Assembly (NCBI GenBank): GCA_024741835.1
Contig: JAENRP010000334.1
Coordinates: forward strand, 1-47,768
DNA: 47,768 nucleotides
Origin: Diplocarpon mali
Lineage: Eukaryota > Ascomycota > Leotiomycetes > Helotiales > Drepanopezizaceae
Direction of reading: 5' to 3'
How positions within the stretch are numbered: the first letter of the stretch is position 1; each line of letters starts with the position of its first letter. This document shows positions 11,220 through 22,254 of this stretch, piece by piece. The position numbers and the translations under genes are program-made. Below the pieces are notes generated by a model. That model was not told the DNA's origin and made no database searches. It was given only the letters and a program-made list of their open reading frames with translations.

Positions 11220-12065
11220 ATGCCTTTAAAGAACTTATAAATGGTTTTATCTACTGCGATAAGGGATAAATAAGTATTAATTATAAACTTCTCTTAGAAC
11301 AGCAGAGCTATTGTATTGTTAAAGAGCTTTAAGTCGACCTACGTAGCCTTAGGAGATATAGAGTAATAAAAACTCCTTTTAGCTTATGCGAATGCTATTA
11401 ATAACCTTTTAACCTAAGTAGCCTTTGGAATTCTCTAATTTAATAACTTCTTAACTGAAGAATTAAGACTAAAGGGAATTTCTAAAGAGGAGTTCTTAGC
11501 CGACGCAGATTAATACATAACCTTGGCCGATACTTTTAGAATAGACTAAGATAAAAGAGAAGAATCTATTTAATAATTGGATAATTTAGCCATTAATAAA
11601 AGAGGATTCCTATTTCATTTGCGCTTTCTGATAAATATTGATTCTAATAATAGAAGATGAGTATTATTAAAAATTCTTAAGGAAAACACTCCTATTGCTA
11701 GAGCTATTTAGATTCTTAATTTCTTTATCATTTAAAAAGGAGTAGTAAAATTCTAAGGCAATCGAATTTATAGTTGCAGATTTATAGGCCTATTTAATGT
11801 AGTACTTATAGCAGCTAATAGGGCTATAAAAAGATCAAATTAAGCTATAGATATTATCTTACTTAATAGTACTATTATTAATATGCTAAGGCTTTGCGCT
11901 TTTGCTTACAGTTTGCTTCTTTTAAAAGAAAACTGGACTCTTATACTAGAGTTTGGATAAGATTTCTTTAATAATAAAGAAGAGAATTAGTTATTTATAG
12001 TTAAGCCTGCCTTAAAATTCGCCTCTTAGCTTAAAGATATAATAAGTGCTAAACTATATAATTTA

Positions 12066-12088
12066 ACTTACGGTCCTAAACTAAGAGT
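12066..12088. repeat. Palindrome P7 (copy A, ORF3)
   Basis: Residue 283 of ORF3, T-Y-G-P-K-L-R-V. Matches P10 at residue 297 of ORF4. Confidence 0.8.
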
Positions 12089-13451
12089 TAGAAATAAGAA
12101 TTTTAAAACTGGACCTAACCTGCCTTTTATTAAAATGATTTTAAAAACCGCAGCTAAATAGATTGCTTAAACGCTTAGCGCAGCCTCTTTAGAATTTTCA
12201 AAATCTTTAAAGGACTCTCCTTTAGCTAAATAACCAATTTTAGCTTAACCTTTAAGAAGGATGAATCGTTTAATAGCTACCTTGGCTAATTTGCAATTTG
12301 AAACTAAAGGATTGCGCGCTCGCTTAGACTCCTTCTTTAATAACTTAAAGGAGCTAGTTCTTAACTTTTTTATATTTATATATAACTACTTTAAAAACGA
12401 TAATATAAGGAAAGACCCTATTCCTACTGCTTTAAAGATAATTAAAAGAGCTATTAGATAGATTTAATAGCTTATCTTAGATAAGTTCGCTTTTATAGAT
12501 ATTATTCAATTCTTTAATAATTATAAAAGTCAAGAACCTAGTCTCTCGGATGCTAAGCGAGACTATTTTATCTTATAAGAAAGAGAATATAAGGAGGAAT
12601 CTATTGATTAGGACATTTGTAATTATAGCAATATGCCTTAATCGGTTATTCTCAACCTTAAGCTTAAAGAACGATATAATATTCAAGTGTCTTCTGCTAT
12701 AAAAACTCGCTTTCGATAGTATCTTCCTAGCGTAAGAATCGAAGGGAAAAGACTTTACGACCTTTATATTCGCTCTCTTTCGGTTTACTATAGCTTTAAT
12801 TATAAAGGATTTGATATTAATAAAACTATTAAATACCTTAAACTTTTATACGCAATAGAAGATATTGATCTTTTTTTAATCCACCTTAATAATTAGTTCT
12901 TTATCTCTTTAAGGATACGCAAATCCAACCTATTAATAATAGAAGCATCTTTAGGTACTATAAAATTTAAGGCTGATCCTAAAGCCTTAAAAGCATTAAA
13001 GCTAATTGAATAGAATAATTCCTTCTTATCGATATTATTGAATAATAAATAGCAGGAGGAAATAGAAGAAGAAGGGTCAATTGTAATGCCTGAACCCTTC
13101 GGATGCCGCTTCTTAACCGATAATTTTACTATTAATAATAGTGCTTTTATAGGTATATTCCTCTCTATTATAAGATAAGAAGTAGAGATGTATCTTTATC
13201 ACTTCTGCCTTATAGATAGCGCAACCTTTATACCTTCTTATTTTCTTTATAATATGATATTTAGTCTTACTTAATAAGTCCTTCAAATATACTATAGACT
13301 TTACCTCTTAGCTATAATAGTAAGAAGTAGAGGAACCTATCAGCTTATAGCCTACCCCGAACCTCCTTAATTGATTAGCCTTAGTCTTTATAATTAAGTT
13401 GTTTTAATAAAAAGAGATGCAAGTACTGCTAATAAAGAAATTCCGATTTTT

Positions 13452-13474
13452 ACTTGCGGTCCTGGCCTACGAGT
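13452..13474. repeat. Palindrome P8 (copy A, ORF3)
   Basis: Residue 745 of ORF3, T-C-G-P-G-L-R-V; one of the best preserved. Matches P12 at residue 769 of ORF4. Confidence 0.85.
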
Positions 13475-14336
13475 CAATTTTATTAGAAAGCAAGTCTTAG
13501 ATTATCAGATCCTACTAATTAGATAAGGGCTAGCTTTTGAAAGCCTTAATAGGTAGGTCGGCTCTTAATCGAATGTGAAACTTACTCTATCTGCGAAGAA
13601 GATAAGTCGATAGACTTCTTAGGCACTTGGTTCAAAATCTTAATTAGCTTAAATGATTATAAAATTAAAGCGAAAGGAGATCTTGCGACCTATTACTAAT
13701 AATAGCAATCTAATTATAGTAATAATGAAATAAGGATATCTTCTTAAAATGCTTTTAGATAATTCTTATAGAACTGGTGGTTTTATAGCCTTTTGCAATA
13801 ATTATATAGCTATCTGCAATAAGAATACCTTAGAAAATGAAATTCAAATCTTCAATCTTATCTTTTCAGTCTCTGCTTTAAAGCAACCCTTAGTACTTTA
13901 ATAGATTAATGCAAGTAGAACTACTGCACCTTTCAAGGCAGCTTTTTATCTTAAAAACTGCGGCAGCCTCTTTGAAGCTATTATTAGTCGACGCTCTTAG
14001 ATAAACCTATTAGTTATAATTGAAGTATAGGAGTTGTTTCTTTTTAATAAAGACGAATTGAAAATACATTTTGTAAAATATAATTAGGAACTCTTTAATG
14101 CCTTTATTAAGGCCTGGACGAATATTATAAATACTAAATCGCTTCTTTATAAACTTAAGTCTTAAGGATAATGCGATAAAGTAAATGCTATCTGAGAGCC
14201 TAATGTACTAATTAATAAAGATATTATTGCAAGAAAATTCGGAAAAGAGATAAGCCGTAATACTAGTATAGTACTAAACCCTGATTTAGGAACTAATCTC
14301 CTGTTTTTACCCTTAAGCTTAGAGACGCTAAGACTG

Positions 14337-14359
14337 ACTTGCGAGCCTGGCCCGCGAGT
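14337..14359. repeat. Palindrome P9 (copy A, ORF3)
   Basis: Residue 1040 of ORF3, T-C-E-P-G-P-R-V; GC-rich with arms largely intact. Matches P13 at residue 1043 of ORF4. Confidence 0.85.
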
Positions 14360-14537
14360 AAGGTTGGACTCGGCCAGCTTTAGCCTATAAGATAGTTCAA
14401 ATGAACTTTGGCTACTAAATCTAGGAGTACTAATAGAAGATCCTTTAAGAGAGGTCCCTAAAGCTGAAAAATCACTAAGAAGCAAGAACTAACGCAAGAG
14501 AAGAAGACTCCGAAGTGATAATAAAACCGATAATTAA

Positions 14538-15092
14538 GTCGAACGATCTAAAGAATCGAGTCTACTACCCCCTTTGAAAAATCATTTGGAGAAATTGCGA
14601 ATTAGAAGTTGAATTTTTTAGGATTATCTACCTTCTATATACCTGCCCCTCTTTATTCTTAACCTATTGTTCCATTCTATATATATTCTTTATTTACTTT
14701 ATTCTTTATATAATCTATCCTTTGATTATTTCCTCTATATGCAACTTTCTAATGCTTACCTTTGAAATGTCGTCCTTACCTTTGATAATTGTCATTTACA
14801 AAAGTGGGTCCTTGTATGCGTTATATCCTACTTTTATTCCCACTTCCAGGCTTATTATGCCCACTTTTTCTTTATGCACTAGTACGATTCCAAACTTTAT
14901 AAATAAGCCTTTTCCCGCACTACGATTTTACTTTTTTTACTTCTTTTATAACCCTACTAGTACTAATAATACTACTAGTACTATCTTTCTATTATTAATC
15001 TTTTCTAATCTAAGCCTCCTATTTTGATAAAATTCTTTTTAAAGATTTATTTCTTAGCAAGGAACCTTATCACTTTTATTAAATAATTCATT
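14538..15092 (+). other. Spacer between ORF3 and ORF4, copy A
   Basis: 555 bp with no supported gene. It has kept more CpA and TpG than the coding parts and contains TACCTTTGA twice (near 14757 and 14776). Same spacer at 21495-22053 and 40099-40660. A promoter for ORF4 could lie here; none is identifiable. Confidence 0.5.
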
Positions 15093-15980
15093 ATGGCCCC
15101 CTTTAGTATAGGTAAAAAGGTCATACTTAAGAAGAATATATCACTTATTGCCTTAGGTAGTAAGTCTTTAGTAATATCTAGTAATGAACTAATATTAGAA
15201 GGTAGATTCTTATAAGATAGGAAGACTCTTCGGTCATTAGAAGATGTCGTAAGCACTTATAAAACGTTAGGCGAGATAGAATAGTAGGTATTCCTAAATT
15301 CATCTATTAAAGTGCTTAACTATAGAATTTCTATTATTAAGGAAGGATTCTTAGGTTTCGATGATTTCTTAGATAAGGAACTCTAAGGCAAAGGTATTAA
15401 TTGAGAGAAGTTTTTATAAGAGTATTAAAGGTATGCTAATTCAATTGATTTGTTTTAGAAGAACTGAGATAAGAAAAATGAGTATATAAAAAGGTTAATG
15501 CAATTTATAAATGGCATTTATAGCATACTTTTCCAGACCTACTTTATAACTGATATTACTGCTAATAACACCTTATAGGAGCTTAGCAAAATTTTTAAGA
15601 TATACTAATTAGTGGCAAAGGCTATATAGGTATTAAATCATTTCACTATCTAAGAAGGTATAAAGAAACTCTAAGGCAATAAGGTAAGAGGTAGAAAATT
15701 TATTAGTTTCTTAAGCACTATTATGCACGCCACTATTTAGACTATAAAAGACGATCCTACGTAGTACGACAGTCTAGCCCTTTCCGACTAGACAATTTTA
15801 AATACCCTTGGCCTATAATAGTTATAATATAGTCTACTTATTATAAAAGAAAAGATAATCTATCTTATTAAGTATACTATAAACTATTTTAATAATAAAA
15901 TAGAGAGATAGGAATTTGTAGTTCCTACTACTTAGAAAATGCTACTACCTCTAGCGGAACTAACTAACAAGGAAAATCTG

Positions 15981-16003
15981 ACTTATAGGCCCGGCCTATA
16001 AGT
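15981..16003. repeat. Palindrome P10 (copy A, ORF4)
   Basis: ACTTATAGGCC / C / GGCCTATAAGT: a perfect 11-1-11 palindrome. Residue 297 of ORF4. Confidence 0.9.
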
Positions 16004-16166
16004 GGAATTAGCATATGATAGAGAAGTCCTTAAGCATAAGGTACCTATAATACTAGAGATATAAACTGCTAACTATTATAATCCTAAATCTTTAGATATA
16101 GATATATTTGAATTACTATCCTTAGAAATGCCTAGAATACCTTAAATACTAGTGATAAAGAAGTTG

Positions 16167-16189
16167 ACTTGCGAGCCTGGCCTATAGGT
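16167..16189. repeat. Palindrome P11 (copy A, ORF4)
   Basis: Residue 359 of ORF4, T-C-E-P-G-L-(stop)-V. This site has no counterpart in ORF3. Confidence 0.8.
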
Positions 16190-17396
16190 TAATATATATA
16201 ATGATATAGACTTAGAAGAAGATTTACTAAAGGAAGAGAATAGCGCTATTACTAATATATTGGAAATTTTTAATAATATTAAGAAAGATATCTCTAATAT
16301 TATTTAATCCTTTCCTAAGGACTTGCAAAAGTTTATACTTAAATTCTACGAGTCGATAATAAAGCGTTTAAGAAAAGAAGGTTAGGGAGAAGTTTTATTA
16401 GTATAAGAAGGAATGGCAAAGGCTATTAAATAAATTATAAAATTGTACTAAGATAAATTCTCTATAGATAATATTATATAGTTCTTTATCGATTATAAGA
16501 AATTGAATAGTGACTACTATATTCTTAAAGAAAAGTCAGAAGATAGTACGACTATCGTCTCTATAGAATGCTATTAAGTTCCTTTTAATATTAAGATGAT
16601 ACTATAGTATAGTAATAGATTCAAGATTATAGTAATACTAGAAATGAAAATAAGACTTTTTAAATTTGTAGTAGGAATGTTTGAGGACTTTAATTTTAAT
16701 AAATTCTACGCCCTTTATAAATAATAATACGCGTAGTACTATAGGCTGGCGATAATAGGCCTTAATAATGAAGATATATTGTTTAATATTTATAAACTTT
16801 GTACTACTCTTAACCTAAAGTTGTTTTTACTATACTTAAGGAATTATGCAATTGTGGCTACTGGCAATAGAATAGTAAGCTAGGTTAAGAAAGATATATT
16901 ATTAGGATTCGCTAAGTTTAAGGTAGCGCTTAAAGCTTTGAAATTATTCTATAATATCGCTTAGACTCCCGCTTAGTATAATGTTATATTAATTAGTAAT
17001 AAATTGATATTATTCTAAAGTAAAGGTTTTTTAAATATGCCTAAGCTATTTAGCTATGCCTTTCTAAGTGCTATATATATATATGGTTATAGTTCTTGCG
17101 CAAAGACTTCATTTTTAATATTAGTATAAGAAGAACTAGAAATGTACTGATACTACTTCCGAGTCTTTAATAAGAAGCTAGCTCTTCTATCTGCGTTCCT
17201 TTATAATATAACTTATAGTTTAATATAATAGACTTTGAGAATGCACTATAGATTATATCTAGGCGCTTTACTTACTTATTATAATTCTTTATATAAGCTA
17301 GTAATATACCTTAAGCCTATATAGTTTATTAGGGTTGACTACTATTCGAAAATCGTCGCAATTAGAATTGATATTAATATAAGATTTATGAGATTG

Positions 17397-17419
17397 ACTC
17401 TTAGGCCCGGCTCGCAGGT
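17397..17419. repeat. Palindrome P12 (copy A, ORF4)
   Basis: Residue 769 of ORF4, T-L-R-P-G-S-Q-V; counterpart of P8 in ORF3. It lies 34 bp before the junction with copy B. Confidence 0.8.
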
Positions 17420-17453
17420 CAGTCCTCTTAATAATAGAACTATTGACTACTAT

Positions 17454-17698
17454 TATAAAACTGAGGGGAGACAACACAAGAATAGGCCTAAGGGAAGACC
17501 CAAAAACAAGAGGAGGAAGCACCACAAGCGGGCTCTCTTAGACAAGATGTTAGGAACAAGTCCTAAGTATAGGGTATATTTAGTACTATGGCGATACGCG
17601 CTATCTCTATATATAGAAGATGGCCCTTTTATCCTCCTACTGTCCTACGTCGATTATATAATATATATTATAAGACCTATCTATCTTAAGTCTTTATA
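17454..17698 (-). repeat. 3' LTR of copy B (245 bp)
   Basis: The least RIP-mutated LTR here: it keeps GACAACACAAG and GCACCACAAG, where the other LTR of B has GATAATATAAG and GTACTATAAG. Borders agree with the other three LTRs. Confidence 0.85.
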
Positions 17699-17879
17699 TA
17701 TATCCTAAATAACAAAAGTAGTAGCCCCTACTACTATTAGTAAAGAATATAGAATAATATAGGTTAAGGCAATAGCATATCAATTACTAGCAAACCTTAA
17801 GTGCGAGAAAACTAATATATCAAAAGGCCTAAACTAGGGCTATATTATTATTAAAGGTAAAAGAAAAAAAGGAGAGTTT

Positions 17880-17920
17880 NNNNNNNNNNNNNNNNNNNNN
17901 NNNNNNNNNNNNNNNNNNNN
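17880..17920. other. Assembly gap (41 N)
   Basis: Unknown bases directly after a purine-rich run ending GGAGAGTTT and seven bases before palindrome P14. Copy C has a gap at the same point of the element. Confidence 0.95.
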
Positions 17921-17926
17921 CTTTTC

Positions 17927-17949
17927 ACCTACGGGCCGGGCCTAGGAGT
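17927..17949. repeat. Palindrome P14 (copy B, 3' UTR)
   Basis: ACCTACGGGCC / G / GGCCTAGGAGT; GC-rich, next to the gap and outside coding sequence. Confidence 0.85.
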
Positions 17950-18234
17950 TAGAAAAAGAAACTAGCAAAATAAACAAATAAGCTATAGAATCGCAAAAAA
18001 AAACAATTAAAATAGAACCAACCTAAGCGTTAGTTTTCCTTGGTTCTCTTTAAAGGATAGGGAGAACTATTATTAGATAATACTCTCTTCGCCGAACGAC
18101 CACTTCTTCTTATAGCATCGCTATTAGTATCTGACGAGGTAGGTCTCGGTATGGCGGGAGCTTCTATACTCCTTGCGGATGCTAGTATAGTATAATGGCT
18201 TTTGCCGATAGGGAGAGAGACTTATATAGTAGCG

Positions 18235-18259
18235 TTATTATTATTATTATTATTATTAT
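18235..18259. repeat. (TTA)n microsatellite
   Basis: About eight TTA units, coding poly-Asn near the ORF4 C-terminus of copy B. Copy C has only a short, interrupted version at about 36825-36860. Confidence 0.85.
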
Positions 18260-18345
18260 CCTTAAGGGAATTGTTAATAATAGAGGAGGGGAAGGCGGGA
18301 GATTCTATAGATACTACTTCCTTAGCCTTACCCTTTAATAGATTA

Positions 18346-18368
18346 AGTTGCGGGCTGGGCCTAAGAGT
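18346..18368. repeat. Palindrome P13 (copy B, ORF4)
   Basis: Residue 1043 of ORF4, T-L-R-P-S-P-Q-L; counterpart of P9 in ORF3. Confidence 0.8.
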
Positions 18369-19167
18369 CATATCAGGTGTCTTTGCACAAGGCTTCTTAA
18401 TGCTATACTTCTTAAGGAGTATCGTCTTATCAATTATATTATTAGCTTTGATATTATCATCTATGTCCTTAGTCTTTATCTAAGACTTGTTGCTATATAA
18501 TTATAGCTCCAATTGTTAAACCAGCTTCTAGGTACTAGCAAAATCTTTAAAAAGTTCTTATTTATACTTCTTCAGATATGCTATTAGCTAAGATACGTCT
18601 TTTGCGAATAAATCCTTTATAGTTATTACTACTAATAGATCACTCTATAATCGTCTTCTTATAAGAGCGTCTGATAGTAGACTACCTTTTGTTATGCCGA
18701 GCGTTATATGAAACTTGGCTAAGGCTTCTCTAGCAACGCTCTATCTCGCTATACTTGGTTTCTTTATATAGATAGAATCGATGATGAATTCTTCTAAGTC
18801 AGCGCTATTCTCGAGTGATTTATTACTAATAACTTCTATATAGTTGTTGCTAACAGCGAGAAAACCACCCTTTCTAAGTTCTCTATCAGAATCCAGGTTA
18901 ACAAAGGTGCCTTATCTTATAAATACTAAGAATAGAGTAGTCTTATTAGAGATATACTCCTTTAGAATTGTTCTATCCTTAGTATTTAATTCTTTCTATT
19001 AAGCTGCGCTTTATGCCAGATTCAACAAGATCTACTAAGAGTTCTTAGGGCGATAGGGTATAAGTATAGATGACTTATAAGACTTTTCCTATATAGTAAA
19101 TTCTCCGGTCGATTATTTAGCTGCTAGAATCATATAGTAGTCAATGGTTCTATTATCGGGTGGATTA

Positions 19168-19190
19168 ACTCGCGAGCTAGGCCTAGGAGT
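19168..19190. repeat. Palindrome P12 (copy B, ORF4)
   Basis: Residue 769, same as in copies A and C. Confidence 0.8.
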
Positions 19191-20397
19191 TAATCTTACG
19201 AATCTTATATTAGCGTTAATCTTAGTAGAAATAATTCGCGAATAGTGGTTAATGCTTATAAACTATGCAGGCTTGGGATACGCTACTAGCTTGTATAAAG
19301 AATTATAATAAGTTAATAGAGCACTAAGATACAGACTATAGTGCATCCTTAAGGTCTGCTATATTAAGCTATAAGTTATATTATAGAGGAAGGCGGAGGG
19401 AGGGCTTGGCTTCTTATCTAAGGTCCGGAAATGGTATTAGTATATTTCTAGCTCCTCTTATACTATTATTAAAAATGAATTCTTTTTACGATTACCGTGA
19501 CTATACGTGCGTATAGTACTTAGGAAAGCGCAGCTGAACAATTTAGGTATATTTAAAAAACCTTTGCTATAGAGTAATATTAGGTTGTTATTAGTTAGTA
19601 TAGCACTATATCAAGCGGGAGTCCAGGTGATATTATGGAATAATTTTAAAGCTTTAGGCTCTACTTTGAACTTAGCGAAACCTAATAATATATCTTTCTT
19701 AACCTGGCTTGCTATTCTATTGCTAGTAGCCATAATTGCATAATTCCCTAAGTATAGTAAAAACAACTTTAGATCGGGTGTAATGTAAAATTTATATATA
19801 TTAAAGGAAACTTACTTATTAGTTAGAGATACTATTATTAGCTTATAATATTATACATATTATCATTTATATAAAGTATAAAATTTTTCGAAACTGAAGT
19901 CCTTGAACATCCTTATTATAAATTTGCTTAATTATGTCTTTATCTCTAGTGTTACCGCAATCTTAAATCTATCGCTATATTAAAGTATTATCTTAATATT
20001 AAAGGGAACTTTATAGTACTCTATAGATATAATTATTATACTATTTTCTGACTTTTCTTTAAGGATATAGTAGTCGTCCTTCGATTTCTTATACTTAATA
20101 AAGAAATGCATAATATTGTCTATAGAAAATTCGTCTTATTATAACTTTATAATTTATTTAATAGCTCTTGCTATCGCTTCCTATATTAGTAAAACTTCTC
20201 CCCGACCTTCCTTTTTCAAACGCTTTATTATTAACTTATAGAATTTTAAAATAAATTTTTATAGGTCTTCGGAAAAGGTTTATATAATATTGGCTGTATC
20301 CTTCTTAATATTATTAAAAATTTCTATTATATTAGTGATAGGGTTATTCTCTTTATCTGTCAGATCATCTTTAAAGTCTATATTATTATATATTCTG

Positions 20398-20420
20398 ACC
20401 TATAGACTGGGCTTATAAGT
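20398..20420. repeat. Palindrome P11 (copy B, ORF4)
   Basis: Residue 359, same as in copies A and C. Confidence 0.8.
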
Positions 20421-20583
20421 TAACTTCTTTGCCATTAGTATTCTAAGTGTTTAGGGCATCTTTAGGGATAGTAAATCAAACTCGTCTAAGTCTGATAATT
20501 AGTAATCGCAATAGTTAGCTGTTTAAGTTCTAGGTATTATAGGCACCTCTAGCTTAAGGATATCCTCCTTATATAGTACTTCT

Positions 20584-20606
20584 ACTTATGGGCCGGGCCT
20601 ACGAGT
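20584..20606. repeat. Palindrome P10 (copy B, ORF4)
   Basis: ACTTATGGGCC / G / GGCCTACGAGT at residue 297; the GGGCC core is intact. Confidence 0.85.
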
Positions 20607-21494
20607 CAAATTTTGCTCGTTAGTTGAATCTTCTAAGGGTGGTAGCATTTTCTAAGCGGCAGGTATAATAAACTCCTATCTTTCCGTCTTATTATTAAAG
20701 TAGTTTATAGTATACTTAGCTAGATAGATTATCTTTTCCTTTATAATAAGTAAACTATATTATGACTATTATAAACTAAGGGTATTTAAAACTGTTTAAT
20801 CTAGTAATGCAATATTGTTGTATTAAGAAGGGCTGTCCTTTATAGTTTAAATGGCGGAGTGGACAATAGTACTTGAGAAACCTATAAATTTTCTACCTTG
20901 CGTACTATTTTCCTATAGCTTTTTCATACCCTTTTAAATAGTGAAATGATTTAATACCTATATGGCCTTTGCTACTAGTTGGTATATCTCAAAAATTTTG
21001 CCAAGCCCTTATAGGGCATTATTAGCGGTAATATTAGTTATAAAGTATATTTAAAAAAGTATATTATAGGTACTACCTATAAATTGCAATAACCTTTTTA
21101 TATACTTATTTTTCTTATCTCGATTCTTCTAAAATAGATCGATTGAATTAGCATACTCCTAATATTCCTATAAGAATTTTTCATAATCGATTCCCTTTAT
21201 CTTAAGCTTATTCTTAAGAAAATCATTAAAGCCTAAAAATCCTTCTTTGACTATAGAGATTCTGTAGTTTAATACTTTAATAGATGAGTTTAGGAATACC
21301 TATTATTCTATTTCACCTAACGTTCTATAAGTGCTTACCATATCTTCCAATAATCTTAGTAATTTACCCTCTTATAAAAAGCCACCCTTTAACATTAGCT
21401 TATTACTAGTAGTATTTATTAACTTACTACTTAAGGCAACAATTGATATATTCTTCTTAAGTATGGCTTTCTTATTTAAGCTTAGTGGTACTAT

Positions 21495-22053
21495 AATGAA
21501 TTAGTCGGCAGGAGGGGTAGCTTTAAATAAAGAGATGATTATTTAAGAAAGATTAATAATATAAGAGGCCTATATTAGAAAAGATTAATAATGGAAAGAT
21601 AATAGTAGTAGTATTAGTATTATGGGTCTAGTAGGGTTATAGAGAAAGTAAAAAAGTAAAATCGTTGTACGGAGAGAGGCTTATTTATAGAGTTTAGAAT
21701 CGCGCTAGTATATAAAGGAAAAGTAGGCATAATAAGCTTGGAAGTAGGAATAAAAGTAGGATATGACGTATATAAGGACCTATAATTAGTAAATGATAAT
21801 TCTTTAAAGGTAAGGATGACATTTTAAAGGTAAGCGTTAGAAAGTTGCATATAAAGGAAATAATCAAAGGGTAGATTATATAAAGAATAAAGTAGAGTAA
21901 AGAATATATATAGAATAGAATAATGAATAAAGAATAAAGAGGTATAGGTATATAGAAAGTAGATAATCTTAAAAAAATTCAATATCTAATTTGCAATTTC
22001 TCTAAATGGTTTTTAAAAGGGAGGTAGACTATAATTCTTTAAATCGAATCGAT
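21495..22053 (-). other. Spacer between ORF3 and ORF4, copy B
   Basis: 559 bp without a supported gene; matches 14538-15092. Nothing else seen. Confidence 0.5.
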
Positions 22054-22231
22054 TTAATTATTAGTTCTATTATCACTTTAGAGTCTTCTTCTCTTATATT
22101 AGTTCTTATTTCTTAACAATTTCTCAACTTTAAGGACCTCTCTTAAAGGATCTTCTATTAGTACCCCTAGATTTAGTAATTAAGGTTCATCTAAACCTTC
22201 TTATAGGCTTAAGCCAGCTAAGTCCAACCTT

Positions 22232-22254
22232 ACTCGCAGGCCAGGTTCGCAAGT
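22232..22254. repeat. Palindrome P9 (copy B, ORF3)
   Basis: Residue 1040 of ORF3. Confidence 0.85.

Larger units (their letters stand above)
11220..14537 (+). pseudogene. ORF3, unknown protein of gypsy copy A
   Basis: A frame of 1,105 codons plus stop runs from ATG 11220 to TAA 14535-14537, broken only by RIP-type stops. The same frame measures exactly 3,318 nt in copy B and 3,315 nt in C, so it was once a real gene. I do not recognise a domain. It is predicted soluble: no signal peptide or clear membrane segment. Landmarks: L-G-D-I-E at residue 44, A-R-A-I-x-I-L-N-F-F at 160, D-K-F-A-F-I-D-I-I-Q-F-F at 421, E-M-Y-L-Y-H-F at 656, G-G-F-I-A-F-C-N-N-Y at 853. All have counterparts in order in ORF4, so the two are paralogues. 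Palindromes are read in phase at residues 283, 745 and 1040. It is not part of the standard gypsy gene set; an accessory or captured gene is possible. Confidence 0.8.
3397..17453 (+). mobile_element. Gypsy copy A, 3'-truncated
   Basis: A Ty3/gypsy retrotransposon lies on the plus strand: 5' LTR, leader, gag-protease, RT-RNase H-integrase, ORF3 and the first two thirds of ORF4. It stops where an LTR of copy B begins at 17454. It matches 19134-33195 of copy B in reverse complement along its whole length (14,057 against 14,062 bp). The missing part corresponds to 17699-19133 of B plus the 3' LTR. It inserted into copy D. All coding frames carry RIP-type stops, so it cannot encode its own movement. 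Confidence 0.9.
15093..17453 (+). pseudogene. ORF4 of gypsy copy A, truncated
   Basis: The first 787 codons of ORF4 (1,154 in copy B) run from ATG 15093 and are then cut off by the LTR of copy B at 17454. The frame is uninterrupted by indels but carries many TAA/TAG codons. Landmarks match ORF3 in order: L-G-E-I-E at 59, A-K-A-I-x-V-L-N-H-F at 175, D-K-F-S at 454, E-M-Y-x-Y-Y-F at 683. Function unknown; no recognised domain or membrane segment. Palindromes are read in phase at residues 297, 359 and 769. The start ATG is intact here but reads ATA in copies B and C, the expected RIP product. Confidence 0.8.
17699..18029 (-). other. 3' UTR of copy B
   Basis: The sequence between the ORF4 stop and the 3' LTR holds palindrome P14, a purine-rich run and the assembly gap. 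No polypurine tract is clear next to the LTR (ATTTAGGATA on the minus strand is the best candidate). No gene. Confidence 0.6.
18030..21494 (-). pseudogene. ORF4 of gypsy copy B, full length
   Basis: 1,154 codons plus stop (3,465 nt) from 21494 to 18030; the start codon is ATA by RIP (ATG in copy A) and the stop is TAA (TGA in copy C). No indel breaks the frame, only RIP stops. Unknown function; full-length paralogue of ORF3. The C-terminal third has G-G-F-L-A-V-S-N-N-Y at residue 876, matching residue 853 of ORF3, then a likely helical region with Lys/Leu-rich segments. The last part, after P13, is low in complexity, with about eight Asn in a row and Ser/Thr/Pro/Arg-rich sequence ending RTKEN. 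Palindromes are read in phase at residues 297, 359, 769 and 1043. Confidence 0.8.

Noticed and set aside
12261..12461. 66-codon open stretch taken as a separate gene
   Set aside because: It is an in-frame piece of ORF3 between two RIP stops.
12066..14359. The T-x-x-P-G motif as a 2A-type ribosome-skipping peptide
   Set aside because: The known 2A core needs N-P-G-P with an acidic upstream motif; none of the sites has it.
17388..17708. Open stretch of 106 codons across the A-B junction
   Set aside because: It joins the middle of ORF4 of copy A to B's LTR; it is a chance fusion, not a gene.
4314..17949. The spaced palindromes as a CRISPR-like array
   Set aside because: Spacing is irregular (tens to thousands of bases) and they sit inside genes; this is a fungal retrotransposon.
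15093..21494. ORF4 as an envelope gene of an errantivirus-like element
   Set aside because: No signal peptide, no clear membrane segment and no cleavage motif could be seen; the paralogy with ORF3 also argues against it.
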